Source: Candidatus Sulfidibacterium hydrothermale
Lineage (GTDB): Bacteria; Bacteroidota; Bacteroidia; Bacteroidales; F082
DNA length: 64,000 bases
Assembly (NCBI RefSeq): GCF_020149915.1
Contig: NZ_CP083760.1
Location: 1,488,001-1,552,000 of the forward strand
Reading direction: 5' to 3'
Positions 9,365 through 19,700 of this stretch are shown in pieces. The position numbers were made by a program, and so were the translations under genes. The notes below the pieces were generated by a model. That model saw only the letters and a list, made by a program, of their open reading frames with translations. It was not told the DNA's origin and ran no database searches. Positions within the stretch are counted from its first letter, which is position 1, and each line of letters begins with the position of its first letter.

Positions 9365-10711
9365 TTATTCTTCAAGATATTTTTTGTCGATTTGTTTGGT
9401 GGCTTTGGCTCCCATCGTCTTCAGTTTTTCTACCTGTCCTAAAAGGTTTCCGCGTCCTGAAACCAGTTTTTTGTGTGCTTCGGTATAGGACATCTGTGCT
9501 TTATTCAGGTTATCACCGATTTTTTCCAGATCTTTGAGAAAGCCTTCAAACTTGTCATAAAGTTTTCCTCCTTGTTTGGCAATTTCAAGGGCATTACGGG
9601 TTTGCTTTTCATGACTCCAGATAGAAGCTACCGTACGCAGTGTGGCCAGCAGGGTAGTGGGACTGACAATGACAATGCGTTTTTCCCAGGCAAAGTTAAA
9701 CAAGTCGGCATCGGCCTGGACAGCAATACCGAAAGCCGGTTCTACCGGCATGAACATGAGTACAAAATCAGGGGTGTTCAGCTCTTTCAGGTTTTGATAG
9801 TTCTTTTCACTGAGTTCTTTCACGTGGTTGCGGATAGAGTGCAGGTGTTGTTTTAAAAACTGCTCTTTTTGGGTTTTATCTTCTGCTCCAATGTATTGTT
9901 GAAAAGCAGTAAGCGAAACTTTAGAGTCGATAACCAGGTGCTTGTTTTCAGGAAGCTTAATCACAACATCGGGACGGTAAATCTTATTTCCTTCTCCGGT
10001 TGTGGTTTGCTGCAGGAAATACTCTTCATTTTTAATGAGCCCTGAGCTTTCCAAAATACGTTCGAGTACCACTTCACCCCAGTTTCCTTGTTTTTTAGGA
10101 TCTGATTTCAAGGCTTTGGTGAGGTTGCCGGCTTCTTCACCCAGTTTGGCATTCAGTTCCTGCAGGCGTTTCAGCTCTTCTTTTAAAATGGTTTGGTCGA
10201 TTTTGCCTTTTTGATACGTTTCCTCCACCTTTTTTTCGAATGCGGTAATTTTTTCTTTTAGCGGATTCAGCAAATCGCTCATGTTTTTTTGCGAGGTTTC
10301 GTTAAACTCACGGGTATTTTGTTTTAGAATGGTGTTAGCCACATTTTGAAACTCGGTTTTGAATTTTTCCTGCAGTTTTTCAATTTCAGAACGTTCATTG
10401 TCCAGTTTTTCCTGTAGGTGTTTATATTCAGAACGCAAAGCTACGATCTGTTTTTCGGCGGTTTCTTTTTCTTCCCGGAGTTGTTCTGTTGATTTTAGAA
10501 CAGCCTCTTTTTCTTGTTGCAGGGATCGAATCCGTTCCTCCCGTATGCTGTTTTCTTTTTCCAGTGCCGTTTTTTCGGCAAGAAACTCTTTCTCCTGTTT
10601 TTCGAGTTGGTTTTGTAGTATGGCCTGGGATGCCGTAAGTTTTTGTTTGGTAAATAGATAGGTTGCTACAATGCCAATGAGAATGCCGGAAAAAAGATAG
10701 ACGAGTTCCAT
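9365..10711 (-). CDS. rmuC: DNA recombination protein RmuC
   Basis: Putative nuclease-fold protein that limits inversions at short inverted repeats in E. coli. The 448-residue product has one N-terminal membrane segment (residues 3-20) and a long coiled coil of Glu/Lys/Gln-rich sequence (about 25-165). The RmuC domain follows, with the conserved stretch KQGNWGEVVLERILE, then YRPDVVIKLP and VIDSKVSLTAF. Cytoplasmic, tethered to the inner membrane. It overlaps or abuts rlmB downstream. The 225 bp upstream (10712-10937) contains nothing I can identify. Confidence 0.95.
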   Translation of the reverse strand: MELVYLFSGILIGIVATYLFTKQKLTASQAILQNQLEKQEKEFLAEKTALEKENSIREERIRSLQQEKEAVLKSTEQLREEKETAEKQIVALRSEYKHLQEKLDNERSEIEKLQEKFKTEFQNVANTILKQNTREFNETSQKNMSDLLNPLKEKITAFEKKVEETYQKGKIDQTILKEELKRLQELNAKLGEEAGNLTKALKSDPKKQGNWGEVVLERILESSGLIKNEEYFLQQTTTGEGNKIYRPDVVIKLPENKHLVIDSKVSLTAFQQYIGAEDKTQKEQFLKQHLHSIRNHVKELSEKNYQNLKELNTPDFVLMFMPVEPAFGIAVQADADLFNFAWEKRIVIVSPTTLLATLRTVASIWSHEKQTRNALEIAKQGGKLYDKFEGFLKDLEKIGDNLNKAQMSYTEAHKKLVSGRGNLLGQVEKLKTMGAKATKQIDKKYLEE

Positions 10712-10937
10712 GCTTATTTTTTTGAGTAAAAATAACAGAATATTTTTAGAAAACAGCCGGTTTAACGAGAATCGGGGAAAGGTTGTCCAAAAAGCCTCCC
10801 TTCCGGTCTGCCTGGTTGGGGAAGAAGGAATTGTACAAAATCATATACATTGATGATGAGAAGCTTACTTCGTTATGTTTTTTCGAAAGACCGCATACTC
10901 ATCCTTTTGGGACGGTTCTTTATCCGGAATTTTCCTG

Positions 10938-11315
10938 TCATTTTGAGTGAGAACAGTAGTCTTCGCCTTTTATTTCGGTTGTTCCGCTGATTCCATCATA
11001 AGATACTTCAATACTTCCGTTATCGGCAGTCCCGCTTGCGGTAATAGAAATGGCATCACCGGCAGCAGCTTGTACGTCGATTGACCAGGGTAAAGAAGGA
11101 TTGGTGACTGTTTCTTTTGTGTTTCCTACCTCGTAGGTCAATGTCGCAATGGTTCCGTCACCAGTTTGTGTTGCCGAAAAATGGATATCCATTGCTATGG
11201 GAGCAGTATCAGATTTTCCTATGTTACAAGTGTTGTCTGAATCGTCTTTATTGCAGGAAATTAAACCAATAAAGAGGACTGCCAGGAAAAGAGTGGAAAA
11301 TGTGAATTTTTTCAT
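10938..11315 (-). CDS. small hypothetical lipoprotein
   Basis: A 125-residue lipoprotein with a signal peptide and lipobox LISC (Cys about residue 21), followed by an Asp-rich linker. The mature part is all-beta, rich in Thr/Ser/Gly/Ala (for example ATLTYEVGN and ISITASGTADNG), consistent with one immunoglobulin-like sandwich. I know no named family. The start at 11315 (MKKF) is preferred over the ATG two codons upstream. A TAAATTTG box lies at 11363-11370. It stands alone between two unrelated leftward genes. Confidence 0.75.
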   Translation of the reverse strand: MKKFTFSTLFLAVLFIGLISCNKDDSDNTCNIGKSDTAPIAMDIHFSATQTGDGTIATLTYEVGNTKETVTNPSLPWSIDVQAAAGDAISITASGTADNGSIEVSYDGISGTTEIKGEDYCSHSK

Positions 11316-11409
11316 TTGCAATATTTTATTTTAAAGAAGTTAAAAACATGTGAGTTACAGAACAAATTTAAAAAAATAAAAGTATAAAAAAAGAATTGAA
11401 TGAAAAATA

Positions 11410-12396
11410 TTATTCCTGCGATTCAAAGTATTCAAAAGCATCAATAACATCAAGATAAGCGCCGTCAAAGCCATCTTGCAGGATCTTATGCAGGTAAGAG
11501 CTGTCGTTGCCGTATATGATCGCTTGCCATTGCGGGTCCCAATATTTTACTTTGTAATTTCCGGGCCAGTTGGGATTTTCTTTTTCAAGCCAGCGTGGGG
11601 GCGTTTTCTGCCAAGTGGATTTCCAATAATAACGATAATCTTCTGCTTCCCCAATAGAAAGATAAGCAATGACTAATCGTTTGCCTCCGTGTGCTTTGGT
11701 TTGTAGCTCTTTTATTTCGTCAGCAGAAAACATCGTTCCGTCATTGAAGAATAAGTCCATGATGATTAAATCATAATCGGTACTATCTAGTGCTTTGATA
11801 AAATCAGATTTCGTTTTAAAATATTCTGGATTAATTAGATACAGAAAGTTTTTCGCATCGTTCAGGTTGTTAATGTTCCGGTCGTTTTTATTATAGGGTT
11901 GTTTGGGATAAGGAGGAATGCTGTTTAAATCCCGATGATCAGCAGCAAACGAAAGGTATCCTAAAAGCGAGTTCTTTTTATAGGATGTAGCTATTTGTAT
12001 TGTGTCGTTGGTATAATCGGTTACAAGAATGGTTTTTCCTGCATCTTTTGCTACATTCAGCCATGTTTTCAGGTTGTCCGAAACCGAAACCGGTGTAGCT
12101 TCGTTTTCTTTATCGTAACCGTAAAAAAGGTCTTCTTGTCCGTTTCCGTCAATGGCTTGAAGATAATAAGTTGCCGGTTTGTCATCCGGGTTTCCATTTT
12201 GGGTTACCAGCTCAATGCCGTTTTGAGGAATAATGATAAAATCAGGATGTTCACTTTTGGCGTATTGACTGATATTTTCCACAAAGTGGCGCATCTCCTC
12301 CCTGTAGTCAATGGTTGACTTTTCAACAGAACCGGTGCTGCATCCGGCAAATAGCAGCAAGAGTAAGAACAAGACGGGGAAGAGTTTTTTTAGCAT
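11410..12396 (-). CDS. putative glycoside hydrolase lipoprotein, TM1410/MJ1477 (GH114-like) family
   Basis: Outer-surface or periplasmic lipoprotein (signal, lipobox FAGC) of 328 residues. The body has the TIM-barrel signatures of the MJ1477/TM1410 group once misannotated as cysteinyl-tRNA synthetase-like: YDLIIMDLFFNDG, RLVIAYLSIGEAEDYRYYW, KYWDPQWQAIIYG and GFDGAYLDVIDAFEYF. The acidic residues in SIGEAEDYR and YLDVIDA are the likely catalytic carboxylates. Relatives include endo-alpha-1,4-polygalactosaminidases, so a galactosamine-type polysaccharide is a possible substrate, but that is inference. An upstream ATG at 12429 lies in the -7 box, so 12396 is the start. Confidence 0.85.
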   Translation of the reverse strand: MLKKLFPVLFLLLLLFAGCSTGSVEKSTIDYREEMRHFVENISQYAKSEHPDFIIIPQNGIELVTQNGNPDDKPATYYLQAIDGNGQEDLFYGYDKENEATPVSVSDNLKTWLNVAKDAGKTILVTDYTNDTIQIATSYKKNSLLGYLSFAADHRDLNSIPPYPKQPYNKNDRNINNLNDAKNFLYLINPEYFKTKSDFIKALDSTDYDLIIMDLFFNDGTMFSADEIKELQTKAHGGKRLVIAYLSIGEAEDYRYYWKSTWQKTPPRWLEKENPNWPGNYKVKYWDPQWQAIIYGNDSSYLHKILQDGFDGAYLDVIDAFEYFESQE

Positions 12397-12426
12397 AAAA
12401 GAAGTGCGTTTTTTGTTCAGGAAGTC

Positions 12427-12451
12427 CAAAAGTATAATTTTTTTACTTTTG
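12427..12451. promoter_or_regulatory. divergent -7 boxes between the GH114-like lipoprotein and the DUF3078 gene
   Basis: TACTTTTG on the minus strand at 12427-12434 faces left and TACTTTTG on the plus strand at 12444-12451 faces right. Both match TAnnTTTG. They drive the two diverging genes from about 25 and 40 bases upstream of their ATGs. No clear -33 elements were seen. Confidence 0.5.
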
Positions 12452-12500
12452 TCGCCCGGGATTATGAAAACGGATTTTCAATATTTTAAAATACTTTTTT

Positions 12501-13406
12501 ATGCGAAAAATTTCAATTCTACTGTTATTACTGGCAATTGCTGCAGGGTTACAGGCACAAAACGATACGGTTAAATACTGGAAAGTAAAAGGTAAAGTCG
12601 GGTTAAATGTTAACCAGAACTATTTCTCGAACTGGGCGGCCGGTGGAGAAAACAATTTTGGAATCATCGGGAAATATTCCATGCATCTTGATTATGCCAA
12701 AGGAAAAGATGCCTGGCTGAACTGGATAAATATGGCGTTGGGATATAGTGTGATAGGAGATGCCGATCCGATGAAAACCGATGACAAAATCGAATTTATT
12801 TCTACGTATAAACGAAATATTTCAAAATATTGGTCGATGACAGCGGTGGCCAGTTTTAAATCACAATTTGCCAATGGTTATGATTATGCGGTGGATTCGT
12901 CCACGGCGGTTTCTCATTTTCTGGCTCCGGCTTATATTGATTTTGGTCCCGGCTTTTTATATAAACCGGTAAAGTGGTTTTCTGTCAATATCTCGCCGGC
13001 AAATATGCATTGGGTCGTTGTAAACGACCAGCGATTGGCTGATTTGGGATCTTTTGGTTTAGATCCGGCTGTACGTGATGCTGATGGGAACATCATTGCC
13101 CATGCTAAAAAAAGCCGGCTTGACTTTGGAGCCCGGATGTTGATCATCTTGAAATATGAAATTGCCAAGAATGTTACACTGGCGACTAAACTCGACCTTT
13201 TTTCCAACTACCTGGATAAACCGCAAAATATAGTAACCGACTGGCAAACCGATATTAACATGAAGGTGAACAGTTGGTTGAATGTCAATTTCAGCACTAC
13301 GGTGTTGTATGACGACCGGGTGAAGATTGCGGATGCTGACGGAAATATCGGGCCGCGTACTCAGTTTAAACAGCTGCTCATGGTGGGAGTAGGATTTAAC
13401 TTTTAA
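12501..13406 (+). CDS. DUF3078 outer-membrane protein
   Basis: A Bacteroidota family of unknown role. The 301-residue protein has a signal peptide (residues 1-19, ending LQA). The mature part is made of alternating beta strands with the family phrases VGLNVNQNYFSNWAAGGENNF near the N-terminus and FSNYLDKPQNIVTDWQT near the C-terminus. It ends in Phe (VGVGFNF), typical of outer-membrane barrels. Four bases separate it from the metallophosphoesterase downstream, so the two are translated from one message. Confidence 0.88.
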   Translation: MRKISILLLLLAIAAGLQAQNDTVKYWKVKGKVGLNVNQNYFSNWAAGGENNFGIIGKYSMHLDYAKGKDAWLNWINMALGYSVIGDADPMKTDDKIEFISTYKRNISKYWSMTAVASFKSQFANGYDYAVDSSTAVSHFLAPAYIDFGPGFLYKPVKWFSVNISPANMHWVVVNDQRLADLGSFGLDPAVRDADGNIIAHAKKSRLDFGARMLIILKYEIAKNVTLATKLDLFSNYLDKPQNIVTDWQTDINMKVNSWLNVNFSTTVLYDDRVKIADADGNIGPRTQFKQLLMVGVGFNF

Positions 13407-13410
13407 CCGG

Positions 13411-13917
13411 TTGAAAAAGATTGGCTTATTGTCGGATACACACGGATTTTTCCATCCGCGAATTCCGGGGTTTTTTGCCGGTTGCGACGAAATTTGGCAT
13501 GCCGGTGATGTGGGTAGCCTGTCGGTAATTGACCAGCTGGAAACACTGGCCGTTGTGCGGGCGGTTTATGGAAATATCGACGGGCAGGAAATCCGGAAGC
13601 GTTTTCCTGAAATTAATCTGTTTACGGTGGAAGGGTTAAAAGTTCTGATGATCCATATTGGAGGTTATCCGGGACGTTATCTGCCGAAAGTAAGGAAGCT
13701 GATTGAAGAACACCGTCCCGGGCTTTTTATCTCTGGCCACTCCCATATTTTAAAGGTTATGCCCGATCAACGGCACCATTTATTGCATATCAATCCCGGT
13801 GCTGCCGGGAATTCCGGATTTCATAAAAGCATTACGCTGGTGCGTTTTAAAATAGAAAACGGGCGTCCGTCCGACCTGGAAATATTGGATATTGATCGCA
13901 AAAAACGATTAGCGTAA
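13411..13917 (+). CDS. metallophosphoesterase, YfcE/MJ0936 family
   Basis: Small cytosolic phosphodiesterase of 168 residues. The two-metal site is complete: SDTHG (residues 8-12), HAGDVG, YGNIDG (the GNxD variant), a metal His in MIHIGGYPG (usually GH), and SGHSH. The reading frame opens with TTG, four bases after the DUF3078 stop. No ATG precedes the SDTHG motif, so the TTG start is well supported. Its last nine bases overlap the oppositely oriented DUF4293 gene. The substrate is unknown; relatives cleave model phosphodiesters and cyclic nucleotides. Confidence 0.93.
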   Translation: MKKIGLLSDTHGFFHPRIPGFFAGCDEIWHAGDVGSLSVIDQLETLAVVRAVYGNIDGQEIRKRFPEINLFTVEGLKVLMIHIGGYPGRYLPKVRKLIEEHRPGLFISGHSHILKVMPDQRHHLLHINPGAAGNSGFHKSITLVRFKIENGRPSDLEILDIDRKKRLA

Positions 13918-14379
13918 ACGATCAGCGCTGCGCACCAACTTTTCGTCCTGTAACACGCCGCGATAGGCCAGTACAAGAAAAACCAGAGCAATCAGCGGCA
14001 TGAACACGGCTGTTTTATATTCGGCAGTGGCACCGGTAAGTTTTTGCAGCGTATTGACATAGTAAAAGAAGAAAAGTCCTATAAAAATTACTTCTACCAG
14101 AATACACACTTTGATGATTTGCATCTGGGTTTTCCGGTTTTTGTATAAGAATATGGTAATCAAAGAAAAAAGAATGACAAAACCGGTGGCCGAAAGCAGG
14201 GGAAGACTGAAATAAGTATTTTTGTTAAAAGCAGAATCCGGAACCAGACTGTGTGCTTTTTGTACGTATAGCACAATGGATTCTTTTGCTCCGATAAATT
14301 GGGCTAAAGGAAAAAAGAAACTGATAACGGAAGCTATAATGACCAATAAAAGAAAGATGGTTTGTTTACGTTGAATCAT
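13909..14379 (-). CDS. DUF4293 membrane protein
   Basis: Small integral inner-membrane protein of 156 residues found across Bacteroidota; function unknown. Four hydrophobic segments are visible (about residues 8-26, 60-82, 90-110 and 126-144). It ends with the family's hallmark basic tail DEKLVRSADRLR. The N-terminus begins MIQRKQT, also typical. It converges on the phosphoesterase gene with a 9-bp overlap. A TAATTTTG box lies at 14406-14413. Confidence 0.9.
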   Translation of the reverse strand: MIQRKQTIFLLLVIIASVISFFFPLAQFIGAKESIVLYVQKAHSLVPDSAFNKNTYFSLPLLSATGFVILFSLITIFLYKNRKTQMQIIKVCILVEVIFIGLFFFYYVNTLQKLTGATAEYKTAVFMPLIALVFLVLAYRGVLQDEKLVRSADRLR

Positions 14380-14475
14380 GGTTTTTCTATTTTGAAAATA
14401 CAGGGCAAAATTAAGGATAAACCTTTTTCTCTTTCCGGATTTTGGAAAGAAAATAACAGGAAACAGACATTCGGT

Positions 14476-16266
14476 TTACTCATTGAGTTTTAGTACAACA
14501 AGAAAAGCTTTTTGTGGGACTTCTACATTGCCTACCTGACGCATTCGTTTTTTCCCTTTTTTCTGTTTTTCAAGCAATTTCCGTTTTCGGGTGATGTCGC
14601 CACCGTAACATTTGGCAGTTACATCTTTCCGGACGGCTTTAATGGTTTCGCGGGCAATAATCTTTGCTCCGATAGCTGCCTGAATGGCAATGTCAAATTG
14701 TTGCCTTGGGATCAGCTCTTTTAGTTTGACACAAATTCTCCGGCCAAAGCTGTAAGCATTGTCCTGATGAATCAAGGTAGAAAGTGCATCTACCGGCTCG
14801 CCGTTAAGCAAAATATCCAGTTTGACCAGCTTGGCCGGACGATAGCCCGAAATGTGATAATCAAACGAAGCATAGCCTTTTGAGATGCTTTTCAGTTTGT
14901 CGTAAAAGTCAAAAACAATTTCTCCCAATGGCATATCCACGGTAAGTTCTACCCGGCTGGTGGACAGATACACCTGGTTTTTGAGCTCTCCCCGTTTGTC
15001 CAGACAGAGTTTGATGAGTGGGCCGATATATTCGGTACGGGTAATAATTTGTGCCCGGATAAAAGGTTCTTCAATGTGATCAATGTATTTTTGTTCAGGG
15101 AGCCCCGAAGGATTATGCACTTCGATTACTTCTTTTTTATTGGTAATTACCCGGTACGAAACATTGGGCATGGTGGTAATTACGCTCATGTCAAATTCGC
15201 GGTCAAGTCGCTCCTGAATAATTTCCATGTGCAGCAATCCGAGAAATCCGCAACGAAAACCAAAGCCCAGTGCCAGCGACGATTCGGGTTCAAAAGTAAG
15301 CGAAGCATCATTAAGCTGCAACTTCTCAATGGCTGCACGCAGCTCTTCATAATCATCGGCATCGGTAGGATAGATGCCGGCAAAAACCATGGGTTTTACA
15401 TCTTCAAAACCCGAAATGGCTTCGGAGCAAGGATTTTCTACGTGGGTAATGGTGTCGCCCACTTTTACTTCCCGTGACGTTTTGATTCCCGAGATGATGT
15501 ATCCCACATCGCCAGTTTCCAGTTTTTGCCGCGGCTCTTGTTTCAGGCGCAACACTCCGATTTCATCAGCATTGTATTCCCTGCCGGTGTTGACGAATTT
15601 TACCCGGTCTCCTTTTCTGATCTCGCCGTTAAAAATCCGGAAATAAGCAATAATTCCTCTAAAAGGATTAAAAACCGAATCAAAGATAAGGGCCTGTAGC
15701 GGAGCTTTCGGATCGCCTTTGGGTGCCGGAACTTTGTGGACAATATTTTCGAGAATTTTGTCTACGCCGTATCCTGTTTTTCCGCTGGCTTCAATAATAT
15801 CTTCATAATCACATCCCAGCATGTCCACAATCTGGTCTTTTACTTCATCAGGCATGGCGTTGGCCAGATCCATTTTGTTGAGTACAGGAATAATTTCCAG
15901 ATCGTGTTCAATGGCCAGGTAAAGGTTCGAAATGGTTTGTGCCTGAATACCTTGCGTGGCATCTACCACCAGTAGGGCGCCTTCGCAGGCAGCAATAGAC
16001 CGTGAAACTTCATAAGAAAAATCCACATGACCAGGCGTGTCAATCAGGTTCAGTACATATTTTTGTCCGTCCTGTTCATAATCCATCTGTATGGCGTGGC
16101 TTTTAATGGTGATTCCCCGCTCGCGTTCCAAATCCATATCGTCCAGTACCTGTGCCTGAGCTTCGCGTTGAGAGACCGTTCCGGTGTATTCCAGTAACCG
16201 GTCTGCTAACGTGCTTTTACCGTGGTCGATATGGGCAATAATGCAAAAGTTTCTTATGTTTTTCAT
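14476..16266 (-). CDS. lepA: translation elongation factor 4 (LepA)
   Basis: Ribosome-bound GTPase that back-translocates or remodels stalled ribosomes. At 596 aa it is full length. G1 [10 protein letters not shown]3 DTPGH and G4 NKMD are intact. Domain II, the EF-G-like domains III and V ([18 protein letters not shown]) and the LepA-specific C-terminal domain ([21 protein letters not shown]) all follow in order. It is a single gene with a -7 box only 7 bases upstream of the ATG, so its mRNA may be leaderless. Confidence 0.98.
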   Translation of the reverse strand: MKNIRNFCIIAHIDHGKSTLADRLLEYTGTVSQREAQAQVLDDMDLERERGITIKSHAIQMDYEQDGQKYVLNLIDTPGHVDFSYEVSRSIAACEGALLVVDATQGIQAQTISNLYLAIEHDLEIIPVLNKMDLANAMPDEVKDQIVDMLGCDYEDIIEASGKTGYGVDKILENIVHKVPAPKGDPKAPLQALIFDSVFNPFRGIIAYFRIFNGEIRKGDRVKFVNTGREYNADEIGVLRLKQEPRQKLETGDVGYIISGIKTSREVKVGDTITHVENPCSEAISGFEDVKPMVFAGIYPTDADDYEELRAAIEKLQLNDASLTFEPESSLALGFGFRCGFLGLLHMEIIQERLDREFDMSVITTMPNVSYRVITNKKEVIEVHNPSGLPEQKYIDHIEEPFIRAQIITRTEYIGPLIKLCLDKRGELKNQVYLSTSRVELTVDMPLGEIVFDFYDKLKSISKGYASFDYHISGYRPAKLVKLDILLNGEPVDALSTLIHQDNAYSFGRRICVKLKELIPRQQFDIAIQAAIGAKIIARETIKAVRKDVTAKCYGGDITRKRKLLEKQKKGKKRMRQVGNVEVPQKAFLVVLKLNE

Positions 16267-16273
16267 AGGGTGG

Positions 16274-16281
16274 CAAAAGTA
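16274..16281 (-). promoter_or_regulatory. -7 promoter box of lepA
   Basis: TACTTTTG on the minus strand, ending 7 bases before the lepA ATG. A weak TTTC (16299-16302, minus) is at -33 spacing. Confidence 0.5.
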
Positions 16282-16369
16282 CGAAAATATTGGCAGAAGA
16301 AACGGATATTTGCTTTGTTTGGAGAATCAGACAGGGGTTATAAACCCGAGATATGAATCTGATTAACTT

Positions 16370-16760
16370 TAAGTACTTTTAACTTCAAACTTCAAGTACT
16401 TCAAATACTTCAAGTGCCTAAAGTTTGAAGTGCCTAAAGTGGGAAATCCCAAAAGACAAAAAAGCAAATGACAAACGAAGTTCCAAAAAACAAAAGACAA
16501 ATTCCAGAAATCAACTTCTTTTGTCCTTCTGAGCATAGCAAAGAATCTATTTTAACTATTGCCAGTTTTTTGAGATCCTTCACTTCGTTCAGGATGACAG
16601 TGAAAATACAGGTAAAATACTGAAAATCAACAATTCACCATTCACTATTCACTATTCACCAATCACCATTCATCACTTATCGTTCATCATTCCGAATGAC
16701 CAGTGACCAGGTTAAAAATCCCAAAAGACAAAAAGACAAATCCCAAGAAAAATTCCAAAC
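16370..16760. repeat. gene-free spacer made of short degenerate repeats
   Basis: Four kinds of low-complexity sequence lie side by side. 16372-16440 has repeated CTTCAAGTACTTCAA-like units. AATCCCAAAAGACAAAAA occurs at about 16445 and again at 16717. 16520-16602 holds an interspersed repeat of the form TTCTGAGCATAGCAAAGAAT ... GAGATCCTTCACTTCGTTCA, with outer ends that are partly complementary. 16634-16690 is a run of TTCACCATTCACTATTCACC-type heptamers. Such mixtures are common in Bacteroidota intergenic DNA and suggest a small non-coding mobile repeat. No gene is seen. Confidence 0.6.
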
Positions 16761-19700
16761 TAAAACCTGAAATCCAAAGGTTCGTTTCCATCCTGGATAG
16801 GGTAGTGGCCTTTGTAAACGTTTCCGAGCAGGCCGTCAATAGCAATCTTGTCGCCTACGTGGAAAACATCATTGTTCAGCTGACATACTTTTTTGTCTTC
16901 GTTCACGTACAGGGCGGTACAGTTAACCACGGAGGCTTTTCCAAGCCGTACTGCAGTGACGGCAGCATGAGATGTGGCGCCGCCTTTGGCGGTTAGCAAC
17001 GCGTCGGTTTCGAAAATCATGCCGATGTCATCGGGAACCGTATCAGGACGCAGCAAAACAACTGCTTCGTCAGGATATTTATTACGAAGAAAGTTGATAT
17101 CGTCCATATCGATGGCTACACGGCCGTTCAGTGCCCCGCCGCCAATACCAATACCGCGACCGGAGAGATGCATTTTATCCGGTGACGTTTTAAACCGTTG
17201 AATGGTCTGGAACGATGACATGTCCATATCGCGGATTTGCAAAATGTATAAATCTTCCGGGTTTTCCGATTCGAAGGTGAATTCTATTTCCTGAGGATTA
17301 TATCCCAGATTTTCGGTAAGGTCTACTGCAATGTCGTACAGCTTTTTATAAAGCAACGGGTATTTTTCTTCGAGAGAAATCATTTCTTCGCGGTCACCCA
17401 GTTTTTGAGATTTGCTGACAGGATAAGGTTTTACCAGCCCGGCTACAATATCTTCCCCCTGACTTTGGAAAGTGAAGTCGCCATAAAGATTGACGCCTTG
17501 CTTTGAGATTTTCGGGTTTTGGGTAAAGACCACACCGCTTCCCGAACTGCTTTTTTTGTTGCCGAAGATCATTTGTTGGATGATAACAGCGGTACCCCAT
17601 TCGTCGGCTATTTGCAGATGCTTGCGGTAAACAATGGCCCGCTCGGATGACCAGGATTCGAAAACCAGATTAACGGTGGTCATGAGTTGTTCAAAGACAT
17701 TTTCTTCAAAATGAATTTTCGAATCGATAAGCTTTTGTTTGTATGCGTAAGCAATTTTGCGCATGGTAGTGGGCGGGAAATCTCCCTTTTGTTCAATTCC
17801 CGTTTTTACTTTAAAGCCATTCATGATTTCGTCAAATTCATCGCGGGTAAGTCCGAAGGCCATTCCCCAGCTTTGCAGCAAGCGCCGGTACGAATCCCAT
17901 GCCGACCATTCAAAGCCGGGTTTCCGGCTTAATTTTTCGGTAATCTCGTCATTCATTCCCACGTTAAGGACTGTGTCCATGGCTCCGGGCATCGAGATGG
18001 CTGTGCCGGAACGTACCGAAAGCAAAAGCGGATTTTTAGGATTGCCAAATTGTTTTCCGGCTACTTTTTCCACTTTATGCAAATGTTGACGGATCATGTC
18101 ATACATCTCTTTGCGTAGTTCCGGATGTTTCATGATGGCGGCATGACGCCGGAAAACCTCAGTGGTGATTACAAAACCGGGGGGGACCGGAAAACCGGCC
18201 ATACGTAAAATTTTCAGGTGGTACGCTTTGGAGCCGAGAAAAACCTGATTGTCGAGATTCGGATTGGCATGGGCCAGCCGGGCAATGATAAGGTCAGAAT
18301 TGTATGACATCACCTCTTTGATCATTTCGGGCGGCAGGTTATCAGCCATATTGCGGAGCGATTCAAGAATACGCGATACAAAGTTGTCCAGTGGCTGCAT
18401 CAAAAAGGCTTCTGCAATGGTATCACGGTAAAATTCTTCCGAAACTTTATTGATCAATTCCTGCCTTTTTTTGTCGCTTAGCTTGTGTTCTTTGTCAAAG
18501 AGCTGGGGAATGACAATCTTTAGCGGGACTTCGTAAGTTTTTAAAAAGTATTTAATGAGTGTTTTCTTGACGTTATCGGCTACAAACTGAAAGATGTTGA
18601 TATATTGATCGAAGGAGAAACTTTGCGAAACCAGACTGTATTTCAGCATGAGCAGGTTAGAGTTGAAACTTTGGTTGGTGATTCCGTCCAGGTCAAGTCC
18701 TTCTTTGAAATAGTTTAGGATGACATAAATGTTGCTTAGTGTTTTCCCTGAAATGTAATTAAGGTTGATGTTTTCCACCACTTTCTCCATCAGCCGGGTG
18801 GCTACTTTTTCCAACCGGAACGTAAGTCCGAGTGCTTCGAATTTGGGCTCGCGGTATACGCCGTACATCGATGGAATGCCAATGGCAATGTGTCGTTTAT
18901 GGTAAATGTTTTCCCAGCTTTGACTGGGTTTGGGATTAAAAATAATTTCTTTCAGGTGATTCATGAAACTGTAAATCAGCTTGAGCGAACTTTCTATATC
19001 CTGGTTGTCAAGGGCTACCCGTAGCTTTTCAATATCTTTATCCGGAATATAGGCGTATTTTTTCAGCAGGTTGATGATGTCAACCGTTTCAAAGGAATAT
19101 TTTTCTTTTAGAAAGGCGTACAGCGAACGGATATCACGCAGTCGTTCAATGTCTTTTTCGTTTTTATAGATGATTTTATCCAGCCACTGTTCAAATTCAT
19201 CTTCTTCAAGAGATAAGACCTCGCGTGGTGACATTTGAGCCGTTTCGCATAATTCGCGAACCATTTTATGCACCGGGGCAAACCACCGGCTTTTTTTGTC
19301 AATGCTGTCGTACACATTTTGAGGAAGTGCATCTTTCAAATTTTCCAGATTGCCATCATACCAGAATTGAAAGATCCGGTAAGTCAAATCAATCAATGTG
19401 TTATTACTTTCGGTATGCACCTGCTTGCGCAGAAAATGGATGAGCTTGTCTTCGCGATGCGAAATTTCATCCATGGTGGTGGTTACCTTCCGGATTTCAC
19501 CTTCGGCACCGATTTCGTTGAAATAAACCGGAAAAATCCGGGTAAGCTGCTTGACCTTTTTGTAAAAGGGTGCAATGTTTGAATTGAGAATCTTGGTAAT
19601 CTCGCGTTGGAACAAATCCGTATCGCTAATGAAAATACCGCCGAGTTTCAGGTTAACAATGAGTGCCGACAACAGGTTTTCCATTTCCGACTGGGAGTAT

